Shown: piece after piece, positions 40,141 through 52,400 of the stretch | Layout: every line of letters starts with the position of its first letter | Numbering within the stretch: position 1 is the stretch's first letter | Assembly: GCA_024867545.1 (NCBI GenBank) | Contig: JANFNE010000017.1 | Coordinates: forward strand, 707,001 to 771,000 | Origin: Phytopythium helicoides | Lineage: Eukaryota > Oomycota > Peronosporomycetes > Pythiales > Pythiaceae | Reading direction: 5' to 3' | Length of the DNA: 64,000 bases | The notes under the pieces: generated by a model | Seen by the model: only the letters and a program-made list of their open reading frames with translations | Databases searched by the model: none | What the model was told of the DNA's origin: nothing | Translations under genes and position numbers: made by a program

Positions 40141-42478
40141 ATGTCGGGGCTGTCGCTGTCTCACGCCGAGCTGCTCAAGGTCGGCCCAGTGTCGAGCCGC
40201 CACTCGCTGCGTCTGCTGCCGCTGAGCAAGAAGAAGAAAAAAGTAATTTGATACGGGTCGACATTGTATCTGTGAGTTGTTGTGGCTCTGACAATTCATG
40301 TTGTGCCGACATTAGCAAAAGTTCGTTGTTGGTGACGAGTATGGCACACTCTCGAGCTTCCAGATGAAGAAAGGAGAACCCCAGGTGCGATCTCAATGTT
40401 TAGTTGGGATTTATGAGGCAATGGCGACACAAATACTGCCCTGGTCCATTCAGAGTGTATACAAGCCGCTCACGCTTGGTGGTCCTGTTGCATGTGTGCA
40501 AATGGGATCTGGCAAGGGCGGCGAAGACCGAGCGTTCGTGGCAACCGGGCAAACTGTTCAGGGATTTAATAAGAAAGGCAAGGAGTTCTTTAAGTTCCAG
40601 AGCAACCTCGCGGAGCCGATCACCAAGCTCCACACACTTGACGCTCGCCTTTGGACGGCCACAGACTTTGTGTTGAACCAGTACGAGAATGGCACCGACA
40701 GGCACTCGTTTGTGAGTCCCGATCGGATTCACGACATGCAAATGGTACCAGTGCATCATGAGCAGGACCTTTTTGCTGTACTTGCTTGCCAAGACAGATA
40801 TCTAAGAGTAGTCAAGGACTCAGAAGCTGTTGCGAAGAAGTCTGTTGGTGCCCCCGTCACAGCACTGTGCCGCGTTCCTTTGCCAAGTGGAGGAAAAGCC
40901 GGATCAAGCACGCCACAGATCATTTTCGGCACGGCTAATGGAGGCTTGGGGCTTGCAACCTTTAACGGAGAAAAGTTGAAAGTCAAATGGAAGACGCCGC
41001 CACCCTCGAGTGACAGCAGCGCTGGCGAGTCGTCGTCGGTAAATTCGATTGCGTGCTTTGACATCAACCGGGACGACCAACCCGAGCTTGTTGTTGGAAG
41101 AGACGATGGAAGCGTACAAGTGTACTCGTTCGATTCGTCTGGAGAAGTGGCAAAGTTGTATGAGCACGTCAGTGCTGACAGCGTGCGCTGTGTACAAGGA
41201 GGCATTGTTTCCACGCCCGGATTTGACGAGGTTGTAGCGTGCACGTTCTCAGGAAGAATTGTCAGCTTCACAACTGAGCCGCTTGAGCAGCCTGACGTTG
41301 ACGATACCTACGGTCGGTCACGTGGAACAGTGCAGCGAGAAACTCGAATCGTCAAGCTCCGCAAGGAAATTAGCCAGCTCGAGGAAAAAGTAGCGCGCGA
41401 GCGAGAGAGAGCATCTCAGCGTGAAAAAGAGTACTTGCCGATCGCGGAAGACCTGGTTGTGAACAGCAAGTTCCAGTTGAACCCAGGCTTGGGTGCGTAT
41501 GACGTTTCTATTGAAGTTCCAGTTAACATCCACTCGGTTGTGCTGCACGCGGCCGTACCAATTGACCTACTCGAGAATGAGAGCAATCTCGCAATCGTGT
41601 CAAAGACCCCGATCGATGCGTCGAATAACAACAACACGCACTTCATGGCAACCTATCGCTGCTTGGAGCCGACGCATCGTCTCGAGTTCCGTGTGCGCAC
41701 TGTCGAGGGGCAATTTGGAGATATCGAGGCTACAGTCTTGGCGCAGACCCAGCCCAAATCCGCGCAGAGCATTCGATTCTTTGTCAAACCTCTGTCACTG
41801 CACCACCGTATCAACGATGTGGAGGAGGTCGCACTGAGGAAACCCATGAATTCCCTTCGGCTCAGCGGCGGGTTCTCACTTGTGCAGATCCACGACTGGG
41901 TCTCGGCATGTCTCCCAGACGTGCCTGGGCGACTGCAAGAAGACCAAGTCACCATGTACTTTCAGAATACGTTGCTAGGAACGCTGCTCGTATGCAAGTA
42001 TCAGAAGGGCGAGGCGAGCTTTTCATCTCCGTCCGCGTCAGTGATCGCCATCATGAAGGAGGTTGTGACAAAGGAGGCGACGGCCAAAAAGGTGACGCTC
42101 AACATTTCCTTGGACGTGAAGAAGGAGAGCGTGCCGGTCATGTTTGAGCACCTGAGGCCGCTTCTGGATGCCAAGCACGCATTGGCCTCGCAAGTGAAGC
42201 TCATTGACGGCATCAAGGAGCTGCAGCTGCACGAGGAGGACTCGGCCGCGTGGATGGCCCCCGAGTATCAGGACATCCTGGCGCGCTCGGAGGACATCCT
42301 GACTGAGTTCAAGAACAGCCCGCGCGCGCTCAACTACCTGGCCGGCGTGCTCACGGATCTGTACGTGGATCTGTGCAAGTTCCGCGGCTCGAGTGCCAAG
42401 CAGAACCTCCCACGGCTCTACCAGCTGATCGAGCACTACCACTTCGACTCGCTGCTCGACTTTTTCATGCGCGAGTAG
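40141..42478 (+). CDS. BBS7: Bardet-Biedl syndrome 7 protein, BBSome subunit
   Basis: Exons 40141-40242, 40316-40384 and 40454-42478. The first intron (73 nt, GTAATT...CATTAG) joins a Lys-rich end to QKFVVGDEYG, matching BBS7. The second (40385-40453, 69 nt) is stop-free and in phase, but removing it joins KKGEPQ to SVYKPLTLGG, closer to the family. The N-terminal beta-propeller includes GFNKKGKEFFKFQSNL, LACQDRYLRVVKD and LVVGRDDGSVQVYSFDS. A coiled coil follows (about RKEISQLEEKVARERE), then a gamma-adaptin-ear-like domain and a helical C-terminus with LIDGIKELQLHEED. The BBSome carries membrane cargo in cilia on intraflagellar transport trains. Presence implies a flagellated stage. Total length is close to human BBS7 (715 residues). 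Confidence 0.95.
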
Positions 42479-43368
42479 GTCGCTCGCAGCTCCCAGTTCG
42501 GAGTTGGAGAATGAGAAAACAACATCGGACGGCGCCGCTTTTTCCTGCTTTGTGCATTTCCTCATTTGGGCTGCGCAGGCGCACGACGGACCGTGGGATG
42601 GCAGTAAACGAGCCAGTTGCATCATGAGCAACGCGCGCTCGCGAGGCCTCCGCAGAGCCCAGCGCCGCACGCCGGCGCGCCGCTTGAGCCACTTCGTCAT
42701 CGCCATTTTCCGCATTGCAAGAATCGTACTTAGCCGGAGGAAACATCCCAGCCCCAGAGTGTCGGTCGCACTGCAACAACTGAACTCTCGCCAGCTAAGA
42801 TTAGTCTTGGTGTTTGTATGGCGTCCAGCCGTCGTAACCAGATTTTGCCAGAAACGGGCGACCCGCGCCCATGTGGCCGCCTGCCGCACACCCAGAGCAG
42901 GGTGTAACACAGAAGCATGGAGAGCCTGGAAGAAGTCGCACTCGCCTCTCCGCCTCGCTGCGGTGGAACTGTGTGCACCTGCGGGCGGCGATGCGTTCAC
43001 CCGATCCCTCGTTCTCGAGGAGAAAGAGAAGGCCCGTGGGTCGGCGTCCAGCCCCCTCGGCGACCCGCGTCGGGTCGTCATCGCCCATCCCGAGCTCTTG
43101 GTGCCAGTATATCGCAGGTGCAGCTGGGCCGGCCCGCGGGCCCGTCGTTTCATGCGCATCAACGCTGGGCCGCTCCAGCGCCGCGGCTGGGCCGGTCTCT
43201 GGCGCGCCTCAGCACTCGCGGCGCCGCGTATGACTGCCAAGAGGCACCGCGGCTTGCGGCTATGGGTTTTGGCCGGCGCTTCTCGACCCGCGGCCGCCGC
43301 TGGCCCCCCTCGCCCATTTCCCAGTTGCCGCCGGCCCTTCCCCCCTCGCCGCTCCCCGCTCGCCGCTC
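42479..43368. other. Intergenic, 0.9 kb, no supported gene
   Basis: Open frames on both strands overlap each other across this GC-rich stretch, but none has a recognisable motif, and the longest minus-strand one runs antisense into the BBS7 coding region. CGCCCATTTCCCAG at 43311-43324 resembles the FPR half of an oomycete core promoter about 45 bp before the next ATG. Confidence 0.4.
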
Positions 43369-44533
43369 ATGGAGACGCGATCCTCGCCGTCTATGCGCGA
43401 GCTGCGCGCGCTCGCCGCCGACCGCGGGCTCAAGTACTTTCTGCACCTCTCCAAGCCCGAGCTCTTCTCGCTGCTGCAGCGCAAGGAGGGCGGCGGCTGC
43501 GCCAAGGCCGGCTCGACCGCTGCGCCTGCGGTCGCGAGCGCCTCGGCGCCACCTGCGGCGCCTCCCGCGCTGACTGCGGGCGACCGGCAGGACGCAGAGG
43601 TGCGGCCCACGCGCTCGAGCGAGCGACTGTCGTCGAGGAAGAAGAACAAGCGTGAGGACGAGGACGAGGGCGACAGGAAGGCGAAGAAGAGGAAGGCCAA
43701 GCAGATCGCCAACACGCTCGACCCCATCATGCTCGAGGACCTCGGCCCGCACACGGTGCGTGCGCGCGCGCGCGCGCGGGCCGCGCGAGGGGTTGTCGGG
43801 TCGGAACTAACGGTAACGTGACGACGATGCGCAGTTTGAGTTCGAGCGCCCCAACGGCTCCGTCGTGCTCTACAACGTGGACACGCTCGTGCAGTACATC
43901 CTCGCAACGGGAGACTTCTCGGAGCCGCAGACGCGGATCCCCTTCTCGGACGACGACCTGCGACGCATCGACGCCGAGGTAGTTTTCACATGCATGCACG
44001 CGCCACTCGGCAATGGCGCAAATAACGCGTCGTGGCTTGCATCGCCCAGGCTGCCAAGGCGAGCCTCAAGGAGCAGAGCGTATGGGACGCCAAGCAGGAC
44101 AAGCACAAGTTTGACGAGCAAAAGGTCAAGCGAGACGGCATTCTTGGTACGAAACCGCTGGAGCTCCGTAGTTCGAGGCATCCAATAGTGGTGGGCTAAT
44201 GGAAATGGGGGCCCACCTCGATGCCAATTAGGTCTGGAGCGCTGTGCGGGGGAGTATGTGACCAAGATGCTGGAGGTCATCGAGGACGACGACCCCGAGG
44301 AGGGCGAGATGCTGCTGATCATGACCATCTTCCCGTCTTTCTCCGACATTTTCCACCAGATCCGGCACGCCGACAAGGAGTACGCGACGCAGTGCATGAA
44401 CCACTTCAAGGCATACGTCAAGGGCCCGAAGAACCGGCCGTCCGAGGACAATTGCGGCCTGCTGGACGTGATCCTGGGCTTCCTCGACGACGTGGACAAG
44501 GGCAACCAGGACGCGAGCGCGTTTGGATTCTGA
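43369..44533 (+). CDS. SAP-like-domain nuclear protein of unknown function
   Basis: Four exons: 43369-43755, 43835-43978, 44050-44146 and 44232-44533, joined by GT-AG introns that keep frame. The N-terminus MRELRALAADRGLKYFLHLS is SAP-like (helix-turn-helix nucleic-acid binding). An Ala/Pro linker and a strongly basic, nuclear-localisation-like stretch (KAKKRKAKQ) follow. A compact domain runs LDPIMLEDLGPHT, FEFERPNGSVVLYNVDTLVQ, then TGDFSEPQTRIPFSDDDLRR. I recall this pattern from protist proteins but cannot name the family. The C-terminal helical part includes MLLIMTIFPSFSDIFHQIRH. A nuclear role in DNA or RNA binding is inferred only from the SAP-like and basic segments. About 310 residues, no frame break. 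Confidence 0.7.
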
Positions 44534-45001
44534 GTCCGCAGTCGCTATCGGCTGCGGGCCGTCGCGCCTCCCGTCCGTCGTTCCAGTCGTCGTCCTCGTC
44601 GTCGCTGTACCCGTTCCGTCCATTGTTTTTTTTTTTTCCCGTAGGTAGTAGCTAGTAGTATTTAGGTTGGTAGGCTCGCAGGCGGTCGCCCGCATCGCCC
44701 CCGCCGCGCCGCCATCGTAACGCGTCGTAGGAATAGGCTTGCATCCCCCACACGCGTGTCCATCACTGTCTCCGTACCACCCATCCGTTCGTCCACCCAG
44801 CACCACCGCAGCAAGTGATGCGCAACGGAGACCACAGCCCACTTCAACATGGATCGCCGACATCCCACCATGTGGACCACCCGCAAGATGCCAGTTCGCT
44901 CACCATGTGGTCCACACTGGTTACACAGCGTGGCCCACACGAGTCCCGAAGCAGAGGAATCGTAACCGGCAGGAGCAGTCCCCATCCTTCCCCCGTGCCC
45001 C
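44534..45001. other. Intergenic, 0.47 kb
   Basis: Holds a T run near 44625-44637 that may be part of the 3' UTR of the SAP-like gene, and a short inverted pair, ACCATGTGG (44870-44878 and 44903-44911), with complements nearby. No gene supported. Confidence 0.4.
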
Positions 45002-46141
45002 ATGGCTCCCCGCGCGCTGCCGCTGCTCGCGCTGCTGGCCGCCGCCGCGGCCTCCGCACTCGCGCAGCAGGCGCCAGCGCCGCTGGAGGCCGCCGAGCAG
45101 CCGAGCGTCGCGCCGGCGGGCGAGAACGCGGCGTTCGCGCGCGCCGACGCGGACCACAACGGCGTGCTGGACCTTGGCGAGTTCGCGGCCTACACGTCGG
45201 GCGTCAAGCAGGCGCTGGGCCCGTTCCTGGGCGACGCGCAGCCCTCCTACGCGTACGGAGCGCTGGCGGGCAACGGGAACCCTGGCGCGCGGCGCGAGGC
45301 TGCGCGCGGGCGGCGTCAACAAGTTCTGGTCGGGCTTCGTGAGCGGCATCCTGACCATCTGGGCCACCGAGATCGGCGACAAGACATTCTTCATCGCCGC
45401 CATCCTGTCCATGAAGAAGGACCGCGTCGTCGTCTTCGCCGGCGCCTATCGGCGCGCTCATTGTCATGACGGTGCTCTCGGTCGTCATGGGCGTCGTCGC
45501 CACCAAGTTCCTGCCACCGAGCCTCACGCACTACGTCGGCGCCGTGCTGGTGCGCACTCGCTGTCTTTTATCGTAGAGGCATCATGAGGCGGGTTGTGGC
45601 TAACGTTAACACATGCAGTTCGTCGTGTTCGGCGTCAAGATGCTCTGGGACGCGCGCGAGATGTCGGCCACCGGACCGTCCGATGAGCTCACCGAGGTCG
45701 AGGAGGAGCTGCTCGGCAAGAAGACCGAGGACGACGAGCAGGCGTACGTAGCGTTTTGGGGTTGGGAGACTTTGTCGCATCGCTTGGGAACTAACAGCAA
45801 CCGCACACTTGGCAGATCGAATGCGGAGAACGGCGCCGTATCGGCCAAGCACGCGGCGGACGGCATGATCCAGGTCTTCTCGCAGACGTTCCTCATGACG
45901 TTCCTGGCCGAGTGGGGTGACCGGTCGCAGATCGCGACGGTCACACTGTCGGCGACCAAGGACGCGTTCGGTGTCACGCTCGGCGCCATCCTCGGACACT
46001 CCATGTGCACGGGCATTGCCGTCGTCGGGCGGCAAGTTCCTGGCCACGCGGATCTCGGAGCGCACGGTCACGCTTGTCGGCGGCGTGCTGTTCGTGCTCT
46101 TCGCACTCCACTCGTTCGTGACTGGTCCAGGAGCTGCGTAG
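45002..46141 (+). CDS. GDT1: GDT1/TMEM165-family cation transporter with a luminal EF-hand, frame breaks present
   Basis: The N-terminal signal peptide MAPRALPLLALLAAAAASAL is followed by a canonical EF-hand loop, DADHNGVLDLGEF (from about residue 50). The two GDT1 repeats come next: LTIWATEIGDKTFFIAAILS and TFLMTFLAEWGDRSQIATVT, carrying the E-x-G-D-(K/R)-(S/T) signatures. Family members move Ca2+/Mn2+ against H+ at Golgi or chloroplast membranes, supporting glycosylation. Introns at 45550-45618 and 45744-45815 restore frame. Three one-base breaks remain: near 45270-45320, near 45450 (surplus T) and near 46028 (surplus G in GGG). After these are allowed for, the protein ends LVGGVLFVLFALHSFVT at 46141. 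Several surplus bases in so conserved a gene suggest sequence error. Confidence 0.85.
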
Positions 46142-46431
46142 ACCGCAAGGTACAAACCCAGTCGGCCGGTCTGAAGCTATGAGTTGGCGTGACAATAGTA
46201 TCCACACACGCGCAGCGATAGAATCAGACCATGCATAGAGATAACGCAGGAGCTGCGGGTAAACGCGCAATCGGCTGACCGACCGAGCCTGCTGGCCGGC
46301 GCTGCCCGCTTTTCATTGTCCAATTTGTTCCTGGAGCGACGTCGTCGTCACCTACGACCGAGTCAAAATTGAACACGTTCGCTGGTCGCGTCGGCGATCG
46401 AGCACGAGGTCGATCAGACTGGTTCATTTGG
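46142..46431. other. Short convergent intergenic region
   Basis: 290 bp between the stop codons of GDT1 and the IP3-receptor-type gene. Nothing recognised. Confidence 0.4.
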
Positions 46432-49400
46432 TCAGGAGGCGGTCGGGATCGATCCGTGAGCGGTGCTCGTGGTACTGTTTGAAGCTGCTCCTGGTGAGCT
46501 TGTCTGTTGCTTTTCGAGCCATCGGTATGGATGGATGGTGTGCTTGTCGACGAAGCAAACAAGGTGGTCCTGCAGGATGGAGAGAACATGGACTAGCTCG
46601 CGCTGGCGCTCGGCCGACTTCATGAGCTCTTCTCGCATCTCATTTTGAGTTGCCAAGAGTGTCTCCACCGTGGTCTCGAGCTTTTCTAGCTTCTCGTTTG
46701 TTGCGCGCTGAATTGCTGCTATCGCAAAGCTATTGCCAGACCCACTTGTTAGAGTGCTGCTGCTCGCCATACTCCCTCGGCGGCCATGCCAATTGCCACT
46801 CATCACGACTGCATCCACAGACGATCGGAATCGACTGCGAGTGCTTGAGCTTCTTGACAATGGATTCCACGGGCGTGAGATAAATTCTGGGCTGTAGTCA
46901 TGGACTCGGTTAGATCGATTTTCCACTGTCCGCATCGGACTCTCTGTGTGGTCACCATAGTCTTCGCTAGCTCCGTCGGTCTGTGCGTTGCGGTCGTCCT
47001 GAGCGCTCACGTTAGGGACCGTCGTTGTCGATCGCTCGAGTGCGAGAGCACGTTGTACAGGGAAGAACGAAACGTCCCTTCTTTGCCATTCGCATCGCGA
47101 GAGACAGCTCAAGACCATTGTACTCGGTGATAGGGCTTCTTGCGGATATGTACAAAGAGAAAGAGGTAATGCCACATATTGTGATCGGCGTAGATATGGT
47201 CGTGGAACCCGCGCTTGGTTGTCGCGCGATCAAATGTGTAGGCATCGATAGAGCAGATGAAGCACCGGTTTTGCATGTCAGCAGTTGTGTCTGAGTCAGC
47301 AGTCCGCAGCGACGCAAACGTATCGATAATGACACCAAATACGATGTTGAGCAGCATTATCATGAGGATTGTGTTATACAAGAGATCAAATGCGAGTCTC
47401 CCGAACGACCGACCTGAGTCACCGAGATTGTTGACTTTCAGATACCCACCAAGCCCGCCATTACTCTTGAAGCCTTGATCTAGACTCACCAGGAAACACT
47501 GGAAGAGCTGCTGGCATTGATATGGCTCCTCGCCCCTACGCTGGGCGTCGGTGAGGCCTGCTGGCGTGTAATCCTCGCGGAAAGAAGTAAAACCCGACGA
47601 TTGCAAACACGTACACCACAACAAGGTAGAGTCAGCACTGTGAGTGCAAGCACCTTAGCGGGACGAGCAATAGATCGTAGCACGTTGTTCAGTTCCTGGT
47701 AGCGGTTGACTATGTCCAGTAGGTGAAATGCGAAAAAGAGTTTGTTGATGTACGATCCGAGGATAGCGATAGCGATTTGAAGCATGTAGTACAAAACTCG
47801 GGGATTTCGAACCAAAAAGAACAGAGAGATTGAAATCGTCACAAGTCGTGACTGTATCCACGCATAGCGCTTGAGCCATTCGGCGAGATATACACTGCGG
47901 AATTGCGAGAACCACCGTTGGCATTTTGCTCTTGTGCTGTTTACGCCGGCACGTTGGCTGCTAGATATCCCTTCAAGGCGACTAATCTTCGACCGATTCG
48001 AGGGAAAGACTGCAGCTAAATTCCCGGAGGAGTTTCTCCCGCGTTGAGGAACACGACGCTTGACAGGTGATTCTCGAGGCAAGAACGTGTAGTCGTACTC
48101 CTCTTCCCGCTCTCTCAGAGTTCGCAGTAGGTGCTCTGTATCTTGGAAAGAGTCACGGTCGTCAGTATCGGCTGCATCACCTACGCTACGGCTAGCATTC
48201 TTCTTTGACAATTTCACTTGTTCCAATTGGATGCGGCGCTTCCAGCCCTTCTTAATTAGTAGCGGGGCTGAGTTAAGCATATAGCAAACGAGCACCAGGC
48301 AGCAGAGTACAAGCTGCATTGACCCTGCCACAGAGAGTGCAACATCTGTTGCCATGGATGGTGGTTCCGGGCCGTACCGAAGCATGACCATCACGTGAGC
48401 TCCCGCGTATGGATATGAATCGATTCCATTAGCTCGATAGAAAAGTAGGACAACCAGATTGATACCCACTGCTAGCATGAATGAGGCGCGCTTAAGCTTA
48501 TCTGACTGCCGTGCAAACCATGCCACGCTTGGATACCGCATAAGCAAGCTTTGGTGGCCCATCTCATCTACCAGCTTATCACAGCGCTGGAAGAAATCAG
48601 AGAGCTTGTCCGGGCCTCGTGAAACCTGCCAAACAAGCTTCTTCTTGGACTGCTCGGTTAAGCAGAAGCACATCGGATGCAGTGGAAAGTAAATCGGAAT
48701 CAACACCCCCGAGGCTGTCGACGCGTTTTGTCTCGTCAAACCCGAGCTGTCTTTCGATTGAGCATCGTGTGTGTCGACACTTTGATCACGGCGTGTTGAT
48801 GAGTTATTTCCTGGTAGTGCCCCACTCGAATTAAGGCTGGCGAGTTGCCCTGACCTCTCAATGTCCCATACAACTTCCACCTTCGTGCTGTTCGACTGGA
48901 AAAACGCGTAGGCCGCACGGTAGCCCGCGACTTCAGATTGTCTTGAATCCTGATAAGTATGTCTAAATTTTATATCTGGGTGCATATGCCCGGCACCAAC
49001 TCGCGGAATCCAATGGGCAGCATGGGGAAAGTGATCAGCTAATTGCTGAAGCAAGAAGTATACGTTAAAACCCAACGCAAGATAGTTGTCCATGCTGCAG
49101 GTTAGGTTTCCGGCATATTGGCCATCGTGTTCACGCAAAAAGTGAAAATATACGTCCATCAAGATGGATTTAAGCGCCTCGAAGTTTAATTCTTGCACTA
49201 GCTGTGCGTGTATGAACAGGTCCCGCCGCCCTTCGAGCAAACTAAGCAGTGTGATCACAATTGCTCCGCGCACTTGCTGCACACTTTCGCGAGAGATACC
49301 CGTCGCAAGCTCAAACGACTGAGTTAGCAGAGTGTTGACCGCGTTGATGAACTTATAGTTTGCAACAGTCAATTGTGCTTCTTCACAGGGCCCTTGACAG

Positions 49401-52400
49401 AACTCTGCAATTGTCTGGAATATCTGGAGAAGCAGCTCCACGTCCAAATTTCCGAGCGACAAATACGTATCAAGCAGGAAGGATATAGTCGACTCAACGA
49501 GATTAACTGACGAGAGTCCAGCGAGTGGTTGAGAAATCAGTGATCGCTGAGCATTTAAGTAGTGACCCTCGCACAACAACTGCAGAAATCGGAAAATCGA
49601 TGTGGCAGACCCATTAAACGCTTCTCGCTCGCGATCTTTTGAACCATCACGAATGTCGCCCGCGAATGTTGAGTTCCGTCGAAGTAGGTTTTTAATAGGC
49701 GAATTACGATCATCTGATGGGATAGCTGGTGGTAACCTTTGTTGAGTGGTTGCCGCTCCCTTCGATCGATCAATGCTCGAAACAAGGTTACAGGCTTTTT
49801 CAATGTGGTTCTGAATGTGTTTAAAGAACATGACATGCTCTGCCTGGCACCAATACGCGTAAAAGCTTTCCTGTACTTCTGCATTCATACCGTCAAGTAG
49901 TGCAACGCCCACGTCAATACTACTTGAAAATAGAAAGTCGTCATCACGCTTTGCGATGAGCTGAACCACTAACCTTGTCACACCGAGCTTGTTGAGTTTG
50001 ACTTGCATTTTGTGCCTCAGCTCAGCATCTTCGATCGCGTAAATCATGCGACAGAACACGTCAAGTAACGTCACATTCATTTTCAAGTAGCTAGGGTCTT
50101 GAAACATTGCAACATGAGCCACCAACTTCCGTACAACCAGATCAAATGTCAAATGAACTTCGCTAAGATGGTGCTGTGAGTCAAACTCCTCACGTAAAGA
50201 TGTTTCGACACCTACAATTCCTTGAACCATTATGTTCAGCTCATCACGAATTGCTGCCTCAACTCGGGGATGTGTACGAAGCCATGAAAGAAATTGTTCA
50301 AAATCGAGCACATCCCGCTGAACAGTAGGAGATGAACCTGATGACCTTCTCCAGCTGCTCGTTCGATCTTCAGGGATATTGAGAGAACTTCCAACCACTG
50401 GTGCGCTATTTATCCCCTTGAATATGACATTCGAGCTTCTACGGCGCTCTTGATGTGCACCTCTACTAGCTTGTGTCTTTTCAAGTTCGACATCTGTGGG
50501 ACTCCGATCTTGCCAACGCGTAATAATTTTGCTAACATATCGAGCTGGCAAAATCTTATGGAATACTCGATCCTTTAATCGCCCTGGGTTGGTAGGCGTA
50601 GATAGTTCGGGCACAAGACCGTGGTGGACGTGGAGTTCAAGTGGTGAGCTGACTGCTCTATTGTAAGATGATATTGTATCATCACTCCTTGAGGGAGCAC
50701 ATGTTTGTGGAGTACGAGTTTGCCTCTCTAGAGAATCGGAAGCTTCGTTTTTCTGCAAACCATCGCTGGATATCGTCAGTAGATAATGTGAAGCTCTGGT
50801 TTCCACGGATCCACCATTTCTCACGTGGTCGTGATTTATGGCTCGTGCATCACGACTAGGTTCTTCTGGAATAGATAGAAATCTCTCCATTGACAACTCC
50901 CGGATAGGGGCAGCTCTTCGATCAGCTGCGGAACTAGTGCGCCGCCGCTGCTCGGTGATGGCAAGGTCTAGTAATTCACCCAACTCTTCGTTGTCAAAGT
51001 TAAGCCCAGACAAGTCGAGTCTGTTAGAACTCGTCATTGACGATGCCCATATAATTTCAACAAGCAGCTTCTTGTCGGACCCATTAGAGTTTTCTTTAGT
51101 TGCGAAGGATGCAGCAACAGCCTTGTCAACAGTGTAAACAAGCTCGTCAATGACAGTGATTGTTTCTTGATCGAGCCCCCATTCGTTCGTACAGCTGGTC
51201 GACAAACAAGAGTGCTAGTGTCTGTTGTAGTCGACACATCTCTCTCGCAGTATACTAGCTCTCCAGCTTCCTCAACGAGACTTGGAAACTGCTGGAAAAA
51301 AGACATCACAGTAGGTAGAATAGCATGAATGACCACGTAGAGGGCAGTGGATTCGCTTGGTGTTGAGCCCCTTTGGTAAGGCAAACATCTTGCCTCGTGC
51401 TGTTCTCTTTTTTCGAAGTGATACGCTGGAGAATTTGTTTGCGTCACGAGTTTGAGTTTCTTTTAGGTACTGGCGCACCCGGCTTTCACATATTTTGACA
51501 AGTACCGACAAGATGCGGAGCATGAGGTCTTCAGTTGGATTTTCAGTATCGTCGGCGACAATGAATACTTGATTGAGGTATCGCAACGTAGCAACATGCA
51601 TCCCTTCGGTGCAATGTTTATCCCACAAAATATCCAGAACGTTAGGTTAATGGAACTACTTGTTGGCAAATCTCTTGAACACGTGTGTTTTTCCCCGTTG
51701 CACAGGCTGCGAATAGGTGCAAAAGTCGCGCATGATACTCGATTATTTTCGACACGATCGAGAATTCAGCTACTCTATTTGATTCAACACGACCACTAGT
51801 TGTCACAGGGGGAGATGAGGCTGAAATAGAAGTATTCTGTAATTTCCTTGCAATGTCATACTTGGTGTTGCCAATATCCACAACCTGGGAAGAGTCGTCT
51901 TGCCCATGCGCCAAAACTGAATAGCGACGCATCAAATCGCTGAACGCAGTCTTTATTGTCTTGGAGTCATCAAAGAGCTGAAGGACTGCGGTGCTCTCTA
52001 CAGCCTTCACGAGCTGGAACATTACAAGGAGTTGATTTTCTAGAACTGGTTGCTCATCACAAATCGCAAGCGTTTCAAGGAATAGTAGGTAACGCGGGTC
52101 AGGTCCGTCCTTGATCAAACGAGTTACAAACATGTTGATAACTTCGATTGGTACCATTCTGTACAATTGCAAGTTTCCAGCATAGATAGCGACGAGTAGT
52201 TGCTGTGCTACATCGAGCTCATATACGTATTGTACGATCATGGTTGCATGCGGAGCAAGTAGGCGCTGATTCTCATGGTCTTGTGAACAAAACTCGGCTA
52301 AGAACTGCATCCCTTGAGAAAATACTGCGCGGATCTGGTCTCTCTGCTGCGAATGCATCTTGCGTCGCGTGCTCTGTCGTAGTAATGGATTGCCAAATTC

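Noticed and set aside
42038..43240. 400-codon minus-strand frame
   Set aside because: Runs antisense through the conserved BBS7 3' end and GC-rich intergenic DNA; composition is Arg/Ala/Ser-rich with no motif.
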